Assembly (NCBI RefSeq): GCF_002933875.1
Contig: NZ_BFAV01000104.1
Coordinates: forward strand, 1-64,000
From: Desulfocucumis palustris
GTDB taxonomy: Bacteria > Bacillota > Desulfotomaculia > Desulfotomaculales > Desulfocucumaceae
DNA length: 64,000 nucleotides
Direction of reading: 5' to 3'
Shown: piece by piece, positions 53,602-61,524 of the stretch
How positions within the stretch are numbered: the first letter of the stretch is position 1
Layout: every line of letters begins with the position of its first letter
Made by a program: the position numbers and the translations under genes
Notes under the pieces: generated by a model
The model's database searches: none
Told to the model about the DNA's origin: nothing
The model's input: the letters and a program-made list of their open reading frames with translations, nothing else

Positions 53602-54336
53602 ATGGATAGAGCGCAGGAAATGACCAGCCAGACCGACAGCCGTTACAGACACAATAGCACCGACAGGGATATGCTGGATAAGGGGGCCATATTGCAGAGG
53701 GACGGGACATATGCCATAGCTCCCCACATTCCCGGCGGGGTGATCATGGATTTCAACCTGCTGAGAAAGATCGCCGACGTGGCGGAGAAGTATAAATGCG
53801 CCGCGGTGAAGGCAACCTCATCCCAGCGTCTGGCCATTGTCGGGCTGAAAAAGGAAGACGTGGACAGCGCCTGGAGGGAGCTGGGAATAGCACCGGGAGC
53901 GGCCATAGGCCTGTGCGTGCGCAGTGTAAAATTCTGTCCCGGCACCACCTTTTGCAAACGGGGCCAGCAAGACGCGGTTGGTCTGGGTATGTCCATCGAC
54001 AAAAAGTATCATGGCATGACCCTGCCCTCCAAATTTAAAATAAGCGTCAGCGGCTGCCCAAACAAATGCATGGATGCCGCCGTTATTGATTTCGGGGTGA
54101 TGGGCACCAGCAAGGGATTTACCGTGTACGTGGGTGGGAACGGCGGAGTTACGCCCCGTTTCGGCCAGAAATTGGTGGAGGAAGCCACCAGCGACCAGGT
54201 GATGGGGATACTGGACAGGTGCATTGATTATTACAAATCCCAGGCCCGAACCAACGAAAGGCTGGGTAAATTCATCGACCGGGTGGGATTTGATGCTTTC
54301 AGGGAAAACGTATTGCAGCAGGCGGCGGTACATTAA
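53602..54336 (+). CDS. Small siroheme sulfite/nitrite reductase-like protein
   Basis: This 244-aa protein is much shorter than the usual sulfite reductases. It has one half-repeat: the ferredoxin-like part (about 25-95, with TSSQRLAIVGLKKEDVDSAW) and the siroheme-[4Fe-4S] ligands in KFCPGTTFCKRG (Cys-x5-Cys) and SGCPNKCMDA (Cys-x3-Cys). It corresponds to the low-molecular-weight assimilatory-type reductases found in anaerobes. The gene has its own SD (GGGGGGAT) and may act with a separate electron donor. Confidence 0.9.
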   Translation: MDRAQEMTSQTDSRYRHNSTDRDMLDKGAILQRDGTYAIAPHIPGGVIMDFNLLRKIADVAEKYKCAAVKATSSQRLAIVGLKKEDVDSAWRELGIAPGAAIGLCVRSVKFCPGTTFCKRGQQDAVGLGMSIDKKYHGMTLPSKFKISVSGCPNKCMDAAVIDFGVMGTSKGFTVYVGGNGGVTPRFGQKLVEEATSDQVMGILDRCIDYYKSQARTNERLGKFIDRVGFDAFRENVLQQAAVH

Positions 54337-54370
54337 AAGGACAGTATAAACAAACCGGCTTTTGGCACCT

Positions 54371-54399
54371 TGACGTGATATGCCATATATGCTACTATA
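54371..54399 (+). promoter_or_regulatory. Candidate tRNA-Leu promoter
   Basis: TTGACG, 17 bp, TACTAT; an alternative TATAAT lies 3 bp further on. It lies about 30 bp before the tRNA. Confidence 0.5.
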
Positions 54400-54428
54400 A
54401 TTTTTGCAGCATTTACAATAATTTTAAT

Positions 54429-54514
54429 GCGGGCGTGGCGGAATGGCAGACGCGCTGGACTTAGGATCCAGTGGGGTAACTCCCGTGGAGGTTCAAGTCC
54501 TCTCGCCCGCACCA
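54429..54514 (+). tRNA. tRNA-Leu (anticodon UAG)
   Basis: This 86-nt type II tRNA has acceptor GCGGGCG/CGCCCGC, encoded discriminator A and CCA. The anticodon stem is CTGGA/TCCAG with loop CTTAGGA (anticodon TAG), the variable arm is GGGGTAACTCCC, and the T arm is GAGGTTCAAGTCCTC. All stems pair. Confidence 0.98.
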
Positions 54515-54524
54515 GTAAAATCAA

Positions 54525-54552
54525 GGCCTCCGGCAAATCGGAGGCCATTTGT
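54525..54552 (+). terminator. Terminator of tRNA-Leu
   Basis: GGCCTCCG (54525-54532)/CGGAGGCC (54539-54546) followed by ATTTGTTTTAG. Confidence 0.85.
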
Positions 54553-54616
54553 TTTAGTCACATTTTAATTTTACGGTTGTTTTGAATGATTACTGTTGAA
54601 AAACTATCCTGGCCAT

Positions 54617-54647
54617 AAAAAGGCCGAGTTTAACGCTCGGCCTTTTT
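54617..54647. terminator. Terminator of the hicAB operon
   Basis: AAAAAGGCCGAG (54617-54628)/CTCGGCCTTTTT (54636-54647). Perfect stem with A and T tails, so bidirectional. Confidence 0.92.
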
Positions 54648-54656
54648 ATACCCGAC

Positions 54657-54998
54657 TCAACGAGATAGCTGGTAATTAACGTATTGGTTGAGGCTTATAT
54701 TTTCTTCCTTTGCCTTCTCGACGAGTCGGCGGTGAAGTGATTTAGGAACCCTCACATTAAATTTGCCTGAGTATTCTTCGTTCGAAGGTTCAGAGATTGC
54801 AATGCCATCCTCCAGGGCGACTTCAAGCCAGCAGGTTTTCGCGTCCTCAATCATTTTAATAGCGTCCTCAACGGTCTCGGCTTGGCTAATACAGCCGGGG
54901 AGGTCTGGAATTGCTACAACGTAACCTCCTTCTTCCGCGGGGGTAATGGTTATCCGGTAAGGTAACGCGAGGTAATACTGAAGGTTTTTTTTACTCAT
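54657..54998 (-). CDS. hicB: HicB-type antitoxin
   Basis: This 113-aa antitoxin has an N-terminal degraded RNase-H-like domain (ITPAEEGGYVVAIPDLPGCI, the HicB core) and a C-terminal ribbon-helix-helix-like DNA-binding end (GKFNVRVPKSLHRRLVEKAK). ATG 54998 overlaps the end of hicA by 8 nt with GGAG inside hicA; ATG 55016 is the alternative. It should neutralise HicA and bind the operon promoter. Confidence 0.92.
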   Translation of the reverse strand: MSKKNLQYYLALPYRITITPAEEGGYVVAIPDLPGCISQAETVEDAIKMIEDAKTCWLEVALEDGIAISEPSNEEYSGKFNVRVPKSLHRRLVEKAKEENISLNQYVNYQLSR

Positions 54999-55269
54999 CT
55001 TCCATCGCTCCTTCAAGGGCCGATATGGCTTCTTTAACGTAATGAGCTTTAATGTGAGGCTCGTTATAAGGAATAGAAATAATTTTATCCCCTTTTCTAT
55101 AAACGTAATGGCTTGAACCTTTACGCGGTTGCTTTTTTTCGAAACCTGCCCGGATTAATATTTTGTCTAGTTCCTCGAATCTAACATGCCGGGGGTTATT
55201 CTTAATTTTTTCTAAAAGTTTTTCGAGCTTACCTGGAATTGTGCTTTTTATTGAGTGAATATGGAGCAT
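54991..55269 (-). CDS. hicA: HicA-type mRNA interferase toxin
   Basis: This 92-aa toxin, longer than typical HicA by an N-terminal extension (about 28 residues), has a dsRNA-binding-like fold with catalytic His in GSSHYVYRKGDKIISIPYNE. The VRFEELDKILIRAGFEKKQP segment is typical. ATG 55269 lies in the 3' arm of a hairpin formed with the end of the upstream small gene, so its translation is probably coupled. Confidence 0.88.
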   Translation of the reverse strand: MLHIHSIKSTIPGKLEKLLEKIKNNPRHVRFEELDKILIRAGFEKKQPRKGSSHYVYRKGDKIISIPYNEPHIKAHYVKEAISALEGAMEDE

Positions 55270-55301
55270 CCCCAACAAGGTTTTTATTCTTGTGGGGGAT
55301 G
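55267..55301 (-). promoter_or_regulatory. Hairpin covering the hicA start codon
   Basis: The transcript of the minus strand pairs CATCCCCCACAAG with CTTGTTGGGGATG (12 of 13). The first arm is the last codons of the 66-aa gene, the second arm contains the hicA ATG. Confidence 0.65.
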
Positions 55302-55484
55302 TTTGTTTTCATCAATCTTGTCATTATCATTGTCTGGACTTATGACAATCAAGTTGTCTGCGGTATCATCTGCAATGTACATTTCTTCGGTTCGTTGCTG
55401 CGCTTTTTGAAGTGCTGAAATTACTTTTGTCGTTTCACTGAAAAGAATCTCATACATTTCTTTATAATCTGGCACCCTGTTCAT
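55284..55484 (-). CDS. 66-aa upstream gene of hicAB
   Basis: This small acidic protein begins MNRVPDYKEMYEILFSETTK, with a short predicted helix (about 6-40) and an Asp/Asn-rich tail. ATG 55484 follows GAGGGGAG. Its stop (55284-55286) lies in the loop of the hairpin that covers the hicA start, so its translation may open hicA. It is a third component of this toxin-antitoxin operon by position only. Confidence 0.6.
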   Translation of the reverse strand: MNRVPDYKEMYEILFSETTKVISALQKAQQRTEEMYIADDTADNLIVISPDNDNDKIDENKHPPQE

Positions 55485-55620
55485 CTACTCCCCTCAACAT
55501 AATACCATTCAAATGTTTGTCTATAGTTATATATTGTTGGTTAATAGATGTCAAATGCCGCTTCATAGCTTATGTATATCGGTTGCTCTGCGCGATACAC
55601 TTTTATTGAGGTGATTGCGT

Positions 55621-55872
55621 ATGGCAAGAAGCACAAAAGTAGCCCTTGGAAATAGAGATAAATATATCGCTCTTGGATTGAATATTGCTTATTATCGCAA
55701 GCGGGAAGGTATGACACAAGACCAACTCGCCGAAAAAGCGGGCATGAGCCGCTCCTATCTTGGCGAAATCGAAGCGCCAAACATGATAACCACTTTATCT
55801 TTAGAGGTTCTATTCAATATTTCGAATGCGCTACGAATACCTGCGTCAAAATTACTTGAGTTTAGAGATTAA
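55621..55872 (+). CDS. XRE family DNA-binding protein
   Basis: This 83-aa protein consists of one Cro/CI-type helix-turn-helix (YYRKREGMTQDQLAEKAGMS, then RSYLGEIEAPNMITTLSLEV). It is a typical regulator of a mobile or toxin-antitoxin region. ATG 55621 follows GAGGTGA. The TcmP remnant lies 39 bp downstream. Confidence 0.9.
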   Translation: MARSTKVALGNRDKYIALGLNIAYYRKREGMTQDQLAEKAGMSRSYLGEIEAPNMITTLSLEVLFNISNALRIPASKLLEFRD

Positions 55873-55911
55873 AGTAATTGGACGTCTTACTGGTGTTAGG
55901 AGGAAGTTATT

Positions 55912-56004
55912 ATGGCAAAACGCAATGATGATTTTTCCGTTGAGAAGAAACCGTGGTCAGAAGTGCGTTTGACCTGTAGAACGATACTAATTCTTTGGGT
56001 ATAA
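55912..56004 (+). pseudogene. N-terminal remnant of a three-Cys-motif partner protein (TcmP)-like gene
   Basis: ATG 55912 after a strong TAGGAGGAAG encodes MAKRNDDFSVEKKPWSEV, which matches the N-terminal pattern of TcmP proteins (NDDFF...EKKPWS), then runs into 12 unrelated codons and a stop. The body of the gene is missing. The match is from memory and short. Confidence 0.45.
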
Positions 56005-56025
56005 TATTATTAGGAGTTGTTTCGC

Positions 56026-56277
56026 TTGCCACTGATCTGTGAATTTCTCGGGCTAAAGATTTATATGTATTTCCACGATCATAACCCGCCTCACTTTCAT
56101 GTCCGTGGCAATAACATTTCAGCCCTCGTCGATTTTTCGGGAAGAGTTATAGCAGGGGATTTACCGGGAGAACTATCAGCGAAGGTGGCAGCTTGGGCAA
56201 GGTTCCGCAAGAAGGAATTGGAATGGAACTGGGACAGGGCGAAAAAAGGGGAAAAGTTAGTAAAGGTTGACCGTTAG
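56026..56277 (+). CDS. DUF4160 domain protein
   Basis: This 83-aa protein reads LICEFLGLKIYMYFHDHNPP followed by HFHVRGNN, the DUF4160 signature. TTG 56026 lies 10 nt after AGGAG and gives the usual MP-start; TTG 56017 would have too little spacing. It is paired with DUF2442 17 bp downstream, a pairing suspected to be a toxin-antitoxin system. Confidence 0.9.
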   Translation: MPLICEFLGLKIYMYFHDHNPPHFHVRGNNISALVDFSGRVIAGDLPGELSAKVAAWARFRKKELEWNWDRAKKGEKLVKVDR

Positions 56278-56294
56278 GTCTGGAGGGTGTTTTT

Positions 56295-56588
56295 ATGGAT
56301 TTTGATAAAGGGGTTAAAACCGTTTTGCATGAGATAAAAAGCGTCTACCCCGTTAGAGACTTTCACCTGATTCTGGAATTTGACAATGGAGAATACAGGG
56401 TTATTGATGCACGCCCGTTTTTAGTTGGCCCAGCATTTGAACGGATAAAAAATCCGGCGATCTTCAAGAAAGTATCAGTAGACAATGATGCGGGTACAAT
56501 TTCGTGGTTTGGTGAAATTGACATAGACCCCGATGTTTTATACGCCCAAAGCGTTCCACTCGAATTGCCTATGGAGGCTTCCAGATAA
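56295..56588 (+). CDS. DUF2442 domain protein
   Basis: This 97-aa protein has FHLILEFDNGEYRVIDARPF and GTISWFGEIDIDPDVLYAQS, characteristic of DUF2442. It is the companion of the DUF4160 gene. The SD is GGAGGGTG. A weak terminator (AACCGGTA/TATACCAGTT then Ts) follows at 56590-56616. Confidence 0.9.
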   Translation: MDFDKGVKTVLHEIKSVYPVRDFHLILEFDNGEYRVIDARPFLVGPAFERIKNPAIFKKVSVDNDAGTISWFGEIDIDPDVLYAQSVPLELPMEASR

Positions 56589-56672
56589 AACCGGTACTTT
56601 TATACCAGTTTTTTTGTTGTAATGCTTTTTACCGCTTCTGTTGCATAGAAATCTCTTAAGCAGCCCTGATCT

Positions 56673-56954
56673 CTATTCAAGATTTCGTTTGCCGTGCGTT
56701 ACCTGGGTAATATAGATGGCTTCCTGCCGTATCTGGTACATTATTCTATATGAGCCGTAAATAATTTCACGGGTGTTTTCCTCACCGATTTCCGGCACCA
56801 TCCGTCCACTTCGGGGAAATTGTGACAGTCTCTCTGTTGCCATAATTATATTGGCGGTAAATCTCTCAGAATAGTAAACTGAATCCTTGGCAATATAATC
56901 CTTAATTGAATGTAAATCCTGAAAGGCCGGTTTTGTCCAAAGCACCTTTATCAT
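56673..56954 (-). CDS. RelE/ParE family toxin
   Basis: This 93-aa type II toxin has KVLWTKPAFQDLHSIKDYIA at the N-terminus and the usual end GSYRIMYQIRQEAIYITQVT followed by HGKRNLE. The RYR/H residues of ParE-type toxins are present. ATG 56954 overlaps the stop of its antitoxin (ATGA). Confidence 0.9.
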   Translation of the reverse strand: MIKVLWTKPAFQDLHSIKDYIAKDSVYYSERFTANIIMATERLSQFPRSGRMVPEIGEENTREIIYGSYRIMYQIRQEAIYITQVTHGKRNLE

Positions 56955-57127
56955 TGCTGCCTGAGAAGTAAACCTTTCACTTCATCCACCGTGAGAACAT
57001 CTCCATTTTCAATAGCAGCCATAGCGTTTTTATGTTTCTGTAAAACGTACAGTTCATACATAATATCTTCCAGCGTGGCGGTTTCCGGCAATCTGTTGAT
57101 AAGGCTGATAACCTCTTCTTTTATCAT
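56951..57127 (-). CDS. Antitoxin partner of the RelE/ParE toxin
   Basis: This 58-aa protein begins MIKEEVISLINRLPETATLE and continues DIMYELYVLQKHKNAMAAIE. ATG 57127 follows GAGGTGAT and its stop overlaps the toxin ATG by 4 nt. Small helical antitoxin of the RelB/DUF2281-like kind. Its position directly before a ParE-type toxin is the main evidence. Confidence 0.8.
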   Translation of the reverse strand: MIKEEVISLINRLPETATLEDIMYELYVLQKHKNAMAAIENGDVLTVDEVKGLLLRQQ

Positions 57128-57177
57128 CGATTAATCACCTCATAAATATTTTACCACAAATTCTTTCTCATAAAACT

Positions 57178-57283
57178 AAAACCACGGAGAAGCCGGAATC
57201 CCCCAAATGATAATACTCCAGAAATAGCCTGCCCCAAATGTGGGAGAGATATGGCCCATACAGGAGAAACCGAGGATAGGTGA
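57178..57283 (+). pseudogene. C-terminal zinc-ribbon remnant
   Basis: An open frame without a start reads NDNTPEIACPKCGRDMAHTG and ends ETEDR. The CPKCG pair and an adjacent terminator suggest the surviving end of a lost gene. The family cannot be named. Confidence 0.3.
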
Positions 57284-57325
57284 GACCATCCTCGGTTATT
57301 TTTTAGTCGCCCGAAGGGCGATTTT
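57269..57325 (+). terminator. Two terminator hairpins
   Basis: ACCGAGGAT (57269-57277)/ATCCTCGGT (57288-57296) with a T-run, and TCGCCC/GGGCGA (57307-57321) with TTTTG. The remaining gap to 57383 shows no gene. Confidence 0.8.
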
Positions 57326-57383
57326 GTTCATTTAAAAAGATTCCCGGGTACCCTGCAGACTACATCTTCAAAAATATATGTAA

Positions 57384-57415
57384 AAAACCCACAGGCTTTA
57401 ACAGCTGTGGGTTTT
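57384..57415 (-). terminator. Terminator of the yhcN-like gene
   Basis: AAAACCCACAG/CTGTGGGTTTT around a 10-nt loop, with a T tail on minus. Confidence 0.85.
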
Positions 57416-57426
57416 TAATAATTTGA

Positions 57427-57909
57427 TTATTTCGTTTTTGGCTGAATTCGGTTGCCTATTTCCTTAAGCTCCCTGTCAAAGCTGGATATGGGTTTTCCCT
57501 GGGCGATTCCTTCAGCCACCTTTTTTATTCTGGTAACGGTGTCGGCATCGGAACTTATGCTGACAGTGTAATTGGGCTCAATATTCTTTACCCGGTCGAG
57601 TACTGTTTTTTCCACATCGGCTCTTTTTTCTCTCTCAATATTGGATTGCAAATTCAGCCCCAGGTAAATGTTTTTGCCCGATACAACGGCTGTGGCCCCC
57701 CGGACATCTTTTACCTTTTTGGCCTCCGCCGTTACCCTGTCTGCTACCTGACCGGCAGCATCCGTGGCGGGAGTGGTGGCCCTTGGGGTCGTGGGGGCTC
57801 CCGGTGCCGGTGTGGCCGGCTTCTTGGCTGCTGAACAGCCTCCAAAAATCAGAGAAGCTCCCAGCAAGACTGTTAAAGGTAAAAGTATTGCTGTTTTTAA
57901 TTTTTTCAA
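57427..57909 (-). CDS. YhcN/YlaJ family sporulation lipoprotein
   Basis: This 160-aa lipoprotein starts at TTG 57909 after GGAGGAGGTG. A signal peptide with lipobox IFGGC (Cys24) precedes a Pro/Ala/Thr-rich linker (about 28-55) and a C-terminal domain with VADRVTAEAKKVKDVRGATA and VVSGKNIYLGLNLQ, the YhcN/YlaJ pattern. Such proteins are found in the spore inner membrane or forespore. Confidence 0.9.
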   Translation of the reverse strand: MKKLKTAILLPLTVLLGASLIFGGCSAAKKPATPAPGAPTTPRATTPATDAAGQVADRVTAEAKKVKDVRGATAVVSGKNIYLGLNLQSNIEREKRADVEKTVLDRVKNIEPNYTVSISSDADTVTRIKKVAEGIAQGKPISSFDRELKEIGNRIQPKTK

Positions 57910-58035
57910 ATCTTACACCTCCTCCCTTGAAATATCCGTCATTATTATCTCTTTTCGTACAGGAATTATTCGGGAAAAAATAGTTATATATTAACGCTTC
58001 CTCCGCATAATTTAAAAACAAGGGAGGTATTTCCA

Positions 58036-58983
58036 TTGCTGTTTTTAAATATTCGCAGGCGTGGCTTAATAATTGGTGTAATTTTAATTTTGTTGTTTGT
58101 TTCAGTTCCTACAGCCTATAAAATAATTGTGGCTCACGAAAGTAAATCTATCCCCAAGCCCGAAAAAACAAAGGAAGAACCGTCGCCATACGGGGAATTT
58201 TTACGCTGGGAAGAAGTGAACACTATTTTCCCCAAATACTCTAAAGCCACAGTTATAGATTTTGAAACGGGGCTTCAATTCCATGTTCAAAGAAGGGCGG
58301 GTAAATACCATGCCGACGTTCAACCGCTGGCGTCGGAGGATAGCTCCGTGATGAAAATGATATATGACGGCAGCTGGAGCTGGAAGCGCAAGGCTGTCAT
58401 TGTTAAATTGGATAACGGGCGAAGAATAGCCGCCTCAATGAACGGAATGCCCCATGGCGCGGGGGCGATACGGGGAAACAATTTTAACGGGCATTTTTGC
58501 ATCCATTTTAGGGATAGTAAAATTCATGCGTCCCGGGAAATAAACATGGATCATCAGATAATGATATGGAAGGCTGCCAACAAAGTGGACGAACAATTAT
58601 TTTCCTTACCTCCCCGGAGTGTTGTAAACGTATTTTTTTCAGCCGTCGCCCAAAATGACGGTTATATTGCCGGGAAAGCAATTGACAATCAGTCGGAATA
58701 TGCGGTTTCATTGCTGGACGGCATAAATGACATAAAATCTGCCAGGTTGTGTGGGATTAAGGATAAAAATCAGAATAGTTTTGATGTTGATGTCTGGTTG
58801 GTGTATGAAGGCTCAGATAAGGAATATAGAAAGAAATTTTCCATAAATATGATTAAAAAACAGAATTTAGGCTGGAAAATAGATCCCCGGACACTGCTCC
58901 CCCTGATAGAGAAAGATGTTTGGGTGGAATCCAGGCAATATGACGAATTTATGGAAGAAGACCCGGAGTTTGATGAACTATGA
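58036..58983 (+). CDS. Exported protein with GHxCIHF domain
   Basis: This 315-aa protein has an N-terminal membrane anchor (about 11-30), a Lys/Glu/Pro linker, and a domain with DGSWSWKRKAVIVKLDNGRR, MNGMPHGAG and GHFCIHFRDSKIHASRE. This domain occurs at the C-terminus of some clostridial wall proteins, where His/Cys suggests an enzyme such as an L,D-transpeptidase-like acyltransferase; not proven. The C-terminal 120 residues (about 190-315) are unknown and end in an acidic tail. Start is TTG 58036 after GGGAGG. Confidence 0.7.
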   Translation: MLFLNIRRRGLIIGVILILLFVSVPTAYKIIVAHESKSIPKPEKTKEEPSPYGEFLRWEEVNTIFPKYSKATVIDFETGLQFHVQRRAGKYHADVQPLASEDSSVMKMIYDGSWSWKRKAVIVKLDNGRRIAASMNGMPHGAGAIRGNNFNGHFCIHFRDSKIHASREINMDHQIMIWKAANKVDEQLFSLPPRSVVNVFFSAVAQNDGYIAGKAIDNQSEYAVSLLDGINDIKSARLCGIKDKNQNSFDVDVWLVYEGSDKEYRKKFSINMIKKQNLGWKIDPRTLLPLIEKDVWVESRQYDEFMEEDPEFDEL

Positions 58984-59100
58984 TAAGTTTTATGTTATGC
59001 ATATTTAACAAACAGGGGCAAATTGACGCCATTGGTTGTTGAGCCCCGGGAAGATTTTTGCTAGTATATAAAAAAACTGGCTATATCAGGGGGTGTATTT

Positions 59101-60129
59101 TTGGGGAGAGGTATAAAATGCTTGTTAATTGTAATATTGATACTTGCCTTTTTTGCGGTGCCTGCCGCAGCCAATGATCCGGACGATATTGTTTTAAAGG
59201 TTGAAAACCCGGACAGCACCATGCAATCCGGTGAGGGAAGCACTGTAAATACAATACTTTCAGCGCCGACAGTTACTTACGGGGACAGCAAAGAACTGGG
59301 CACGCTGAGGATTAGCGGCAAAGAAGGGGTTAGTGTGCCTGTTCAATCCGGTGCCAGGATCAGGGTAACTTTGCCGGTTGGCGTGTGCTACATGCGGACA
59401 CCGGATCAGGAAAACTACAAAAATTATATTGAGTGGCCCGAAAATATTAACGGGCTTGAAAATCAAATCCGTGATGCCGGCGATAAACCGGGAATAAAGT
59501 TTGTGGCGGCAACACCCCGGTCCCTGACAATAGAGGTGAATAATGTTGACGTTTCAGGAAAGATAATGGTGATGGATTTTGTTTTTAATAAGGAAAATTT
59601 CAGCACCGTCAGGGTATCAAGATTAAACGGACTGTCGAAGATATACGCCAAAAACCCCGGCGGCTCCATCACGCGCCTGGAGTTTTTTGAGCTTTTGGCG
59701 GACATGACGCTGCCATTTGCCTCCTGTCCGCTGCAGCCGACATATTCAGACAATACTGTGGACAATATGTTTGTGGATGCGGATGCGCTGACCGCACAGG
59801 CAAGGGATAAAATTAAGCCATTAATAGACGCGGGAATAATTGCCGGCCACCAGGGAGGACTGTTAAAACCAGATGATTATATAACCAGGGCCCAGGCAAT
59901 TCACCTGGTGGGAAAAATATTTCCTGCCGCGGATGCGGATACAAAAGCCGGTTTCAAGGATGCCTTGCCATGGTGGGCTGAAGGGATAAATAATGCCGTG
60001 GCATATGGTATTGTTTCCGCATACCCTGACGGCACCTTCAGGCCCGAACAGCCTATTACCCAATCGGAGATAGTGGATGTATTGCAGAAAACCCTGGAAT
60101 TATACGGTGGATTACCCCGGGACAACTAA
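59101..60129 (+). CDS. S-layer homology (SLH) domain protein
   Basis: This 342-aa secreted protein has a signal peptide (about 1-25, ending PAAAN), a beta-rich domain (about 35-195) and two SLH repeats: MFVDADALTAQARDKIKPLI with ITRAQAIHLVGKIF, and FKDALPWWAEGINNAVAYGI with GTFRPEQPITQSEIVDVLQK. SLH repeats anchor proteins to pyruvylated wall polymer. TTG 59101 follows GGGGGTG. Confidence 0.9.
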   Translation: MGRGIKCLLIVILILAFFAVPAAANDPDDIVLKVENPDSTMQSGEGSTVNTILSAPTVTYGDSKELGTLRISGKEGVSVPVQSGARIRVTLPVGVCYMRTPDQENYKNYIEWPENINGLENQIRDAGDKPGIKFVAATPRSLTIEVNNVDVSGKIMVMDFVFNKENFSTVRVSRLNGLSKIYAKNPGGSITRLEFFELLADMTLPFASCPLQPTYSDNTVDNMFVDADALTAQARDKIKPLIDAGIIAGHQGGLLKPDDYITRAQAIHLVGKIFPAADADTKAGFKDALPWWAEGINNAVAYGIVSAYPDGTFRPEQPITQSEIVDVLQKTLELYGGLPRDN

Positions 60130-60164
60130 AAATAACTGACTGGTTTATTGTGATTAAGGGGATG

Positions 60165-60196
60165 GGTTTGCCTTTCAACCGGGGCAAACCTTTTTT
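60165..60196 (+). terminator. Terminator after the SLH gene
   Basis: GGTTTGCC (60165-60172)/GGCAAACC (60183-60190) then TTTTTT. Confidence 0.93.
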
Positions 60197-60321
60197 ATTT
60201 TAAACGCACTGAACGCGGTTTTATTAATTAAAAATTTTGTCTTTTATAAAAATTAAATATTAAGAAATATCAAAATTTATAATATAATTAAGAAAACATT
60301 CCGGTAAATGAGGCAAAGGTT

Positions 60322-61449
60322 ATGAAATACAAAATTTGGTTAACAATTGGTTTGGCATTAATGAGCTTGCTTTTTCTGTGCCCGGCATCCTTTGCCCGGG
60401 AAACGGCAATGGAGGAGATAAGGTTTTTATTAAAAAATTATTATGTGACGGCGGTTTCAGAAGACATTCTTAATTCTCCAACCCCCGGGGAGTTGATCGA
60501 CAGGCTGGGGGACCGCCATACCGGATATTTTACCGCCGATGAATATAGTCGGCTTATAAACTCCCAATATAATAAAAAAGTGGATTTGGGCATAAATATC
60601 GGGATTGTGCCGGAAGGAGCATTAGTATTGTCCGTTCTGAATGGCTCTCCCGGGGAGGAGGCCCATATAAAGCAGGGAGATATTATTGTCGAGGTCTCGG
60701 GCAGCACTTTAAAGGGGTTAGGAGAAGAAAAGGTGCGGTCATTATTATGCGGAGAAGAAGGAAGTGTAATTGAGTTCACTTTAAAAAGAAATAACGAAAC
60801 CATTACTTCTTCAGTAACCTGTAAACCCATTGAAATTCCCACAGTGACAGGCGAGGTGCTGGACGGGCATATAGGATACATTGATATTAATTTTTTCGGC
60901 AGGGAATCACCGGATTTATTTGAAAGATTGGTTGAAAATTTACAGGACAAAAGGGTAGACAGCTGGATTATTGATTTGCGTGACAATCCCGGCGGTTATC
61001 TGACTTCCACCTTGAAGATAGCCGGATATTTTATAGGAGATAATTTAACTTTATTAACCGGTAAAAATGGTGTTTATACCGGGTATAGAGCTGAAAAGCA
61101 GGGTATTGTGATTAATCAGCCGGTTGTTTTTCTGATAAACAATAATAGTGCAAGTGGAGCGGAAATAATATCGGCTGCCGTAAAATATTACAAAAAAGCG
61201 GTATTGGTAGGCACTAATACCCATGGAAAAGGGACCGTTCAAAATATTTTTCATTTAAAAAGCGGTGGCTATCTAAAAATGACAATGTATGAGTTTTACA
61301 CACCGGATGGTGCTGCCATAAACGGAATAGGCATAGCTCCCGACATTGAGGTTAATAACGGTGATTCAATGCTAACAGCGAAATCCCTGGTTAATAATTT
61401 AAAGGAATATCAATTTGCCTTGGGGGATTATAAATTGACCAGGTTATAG
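60322..61449 (+). CDS. C-terminal processing peptidase (S41)
   Basis: This 375-aa exported protease has a signal peptide (about 1-22), a PDZ domain (about 88-165, with GSPGEEAHIKQGDIIVEVSG) and an S41 catalytic domain: DLRDNPGGYLTSTLKIAGYF, nucleophile Ser in NNSASGAEIISA (about 277) and Lys in TNTHGKGTVQNIF (about 302). It is shorter than average because the wall-anchoring tail is absent. ATG 60322 follows AAAGG. It probably acts in envelope or sporulation protein processing, and SLH or wall proteins lie nearby. Confidence 0.93.
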   Translation: MKYKIWLTIGLALMSLLFLCPASFARETAMEEIRFLLKNYYVTAVSEDILNSPTPGELIDRLGDRHTGYFTADEYSRLINSQYNKKVDLGINIGIVPEGALVLSVLNGSPGEEAHIKQGDIIVEVSGSTLKGLGEEKVRSLLCGEEGSVIEFTLKRNNETITSSVTCKPIEIPTVTGEVLDGHIGYIDINFFGRESPDLFERLVENLQDKRVDSWIIDLRDNPGGYLTSTLKIAGYFIGDNLTLLTGKNGVYTGYRAEKQGIVINQPVVFLINNNSASGAEIISAAVKYYKKAVLVGTNTHGKGTVQNIFHLKSGGYLKMTMYEFYTPDGAAINGIGIAPDIEVNNGDSMLTAKSLVNNLKEYQFALGDYKLTRL

Positions 61450-61524
61450 CAAATGCCAAATACCCATTGAACGGTTGGAATTCCCCGGTCCCCGGCAATC
61501 ACCGGTGTTTTGTATTTATGCTGT

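Noticed and set aside
55541..55780. 79-aa frame on minus
   Set aside because: Antisense to the XRE gene, which has an SD and a clear helix-turn-helix.
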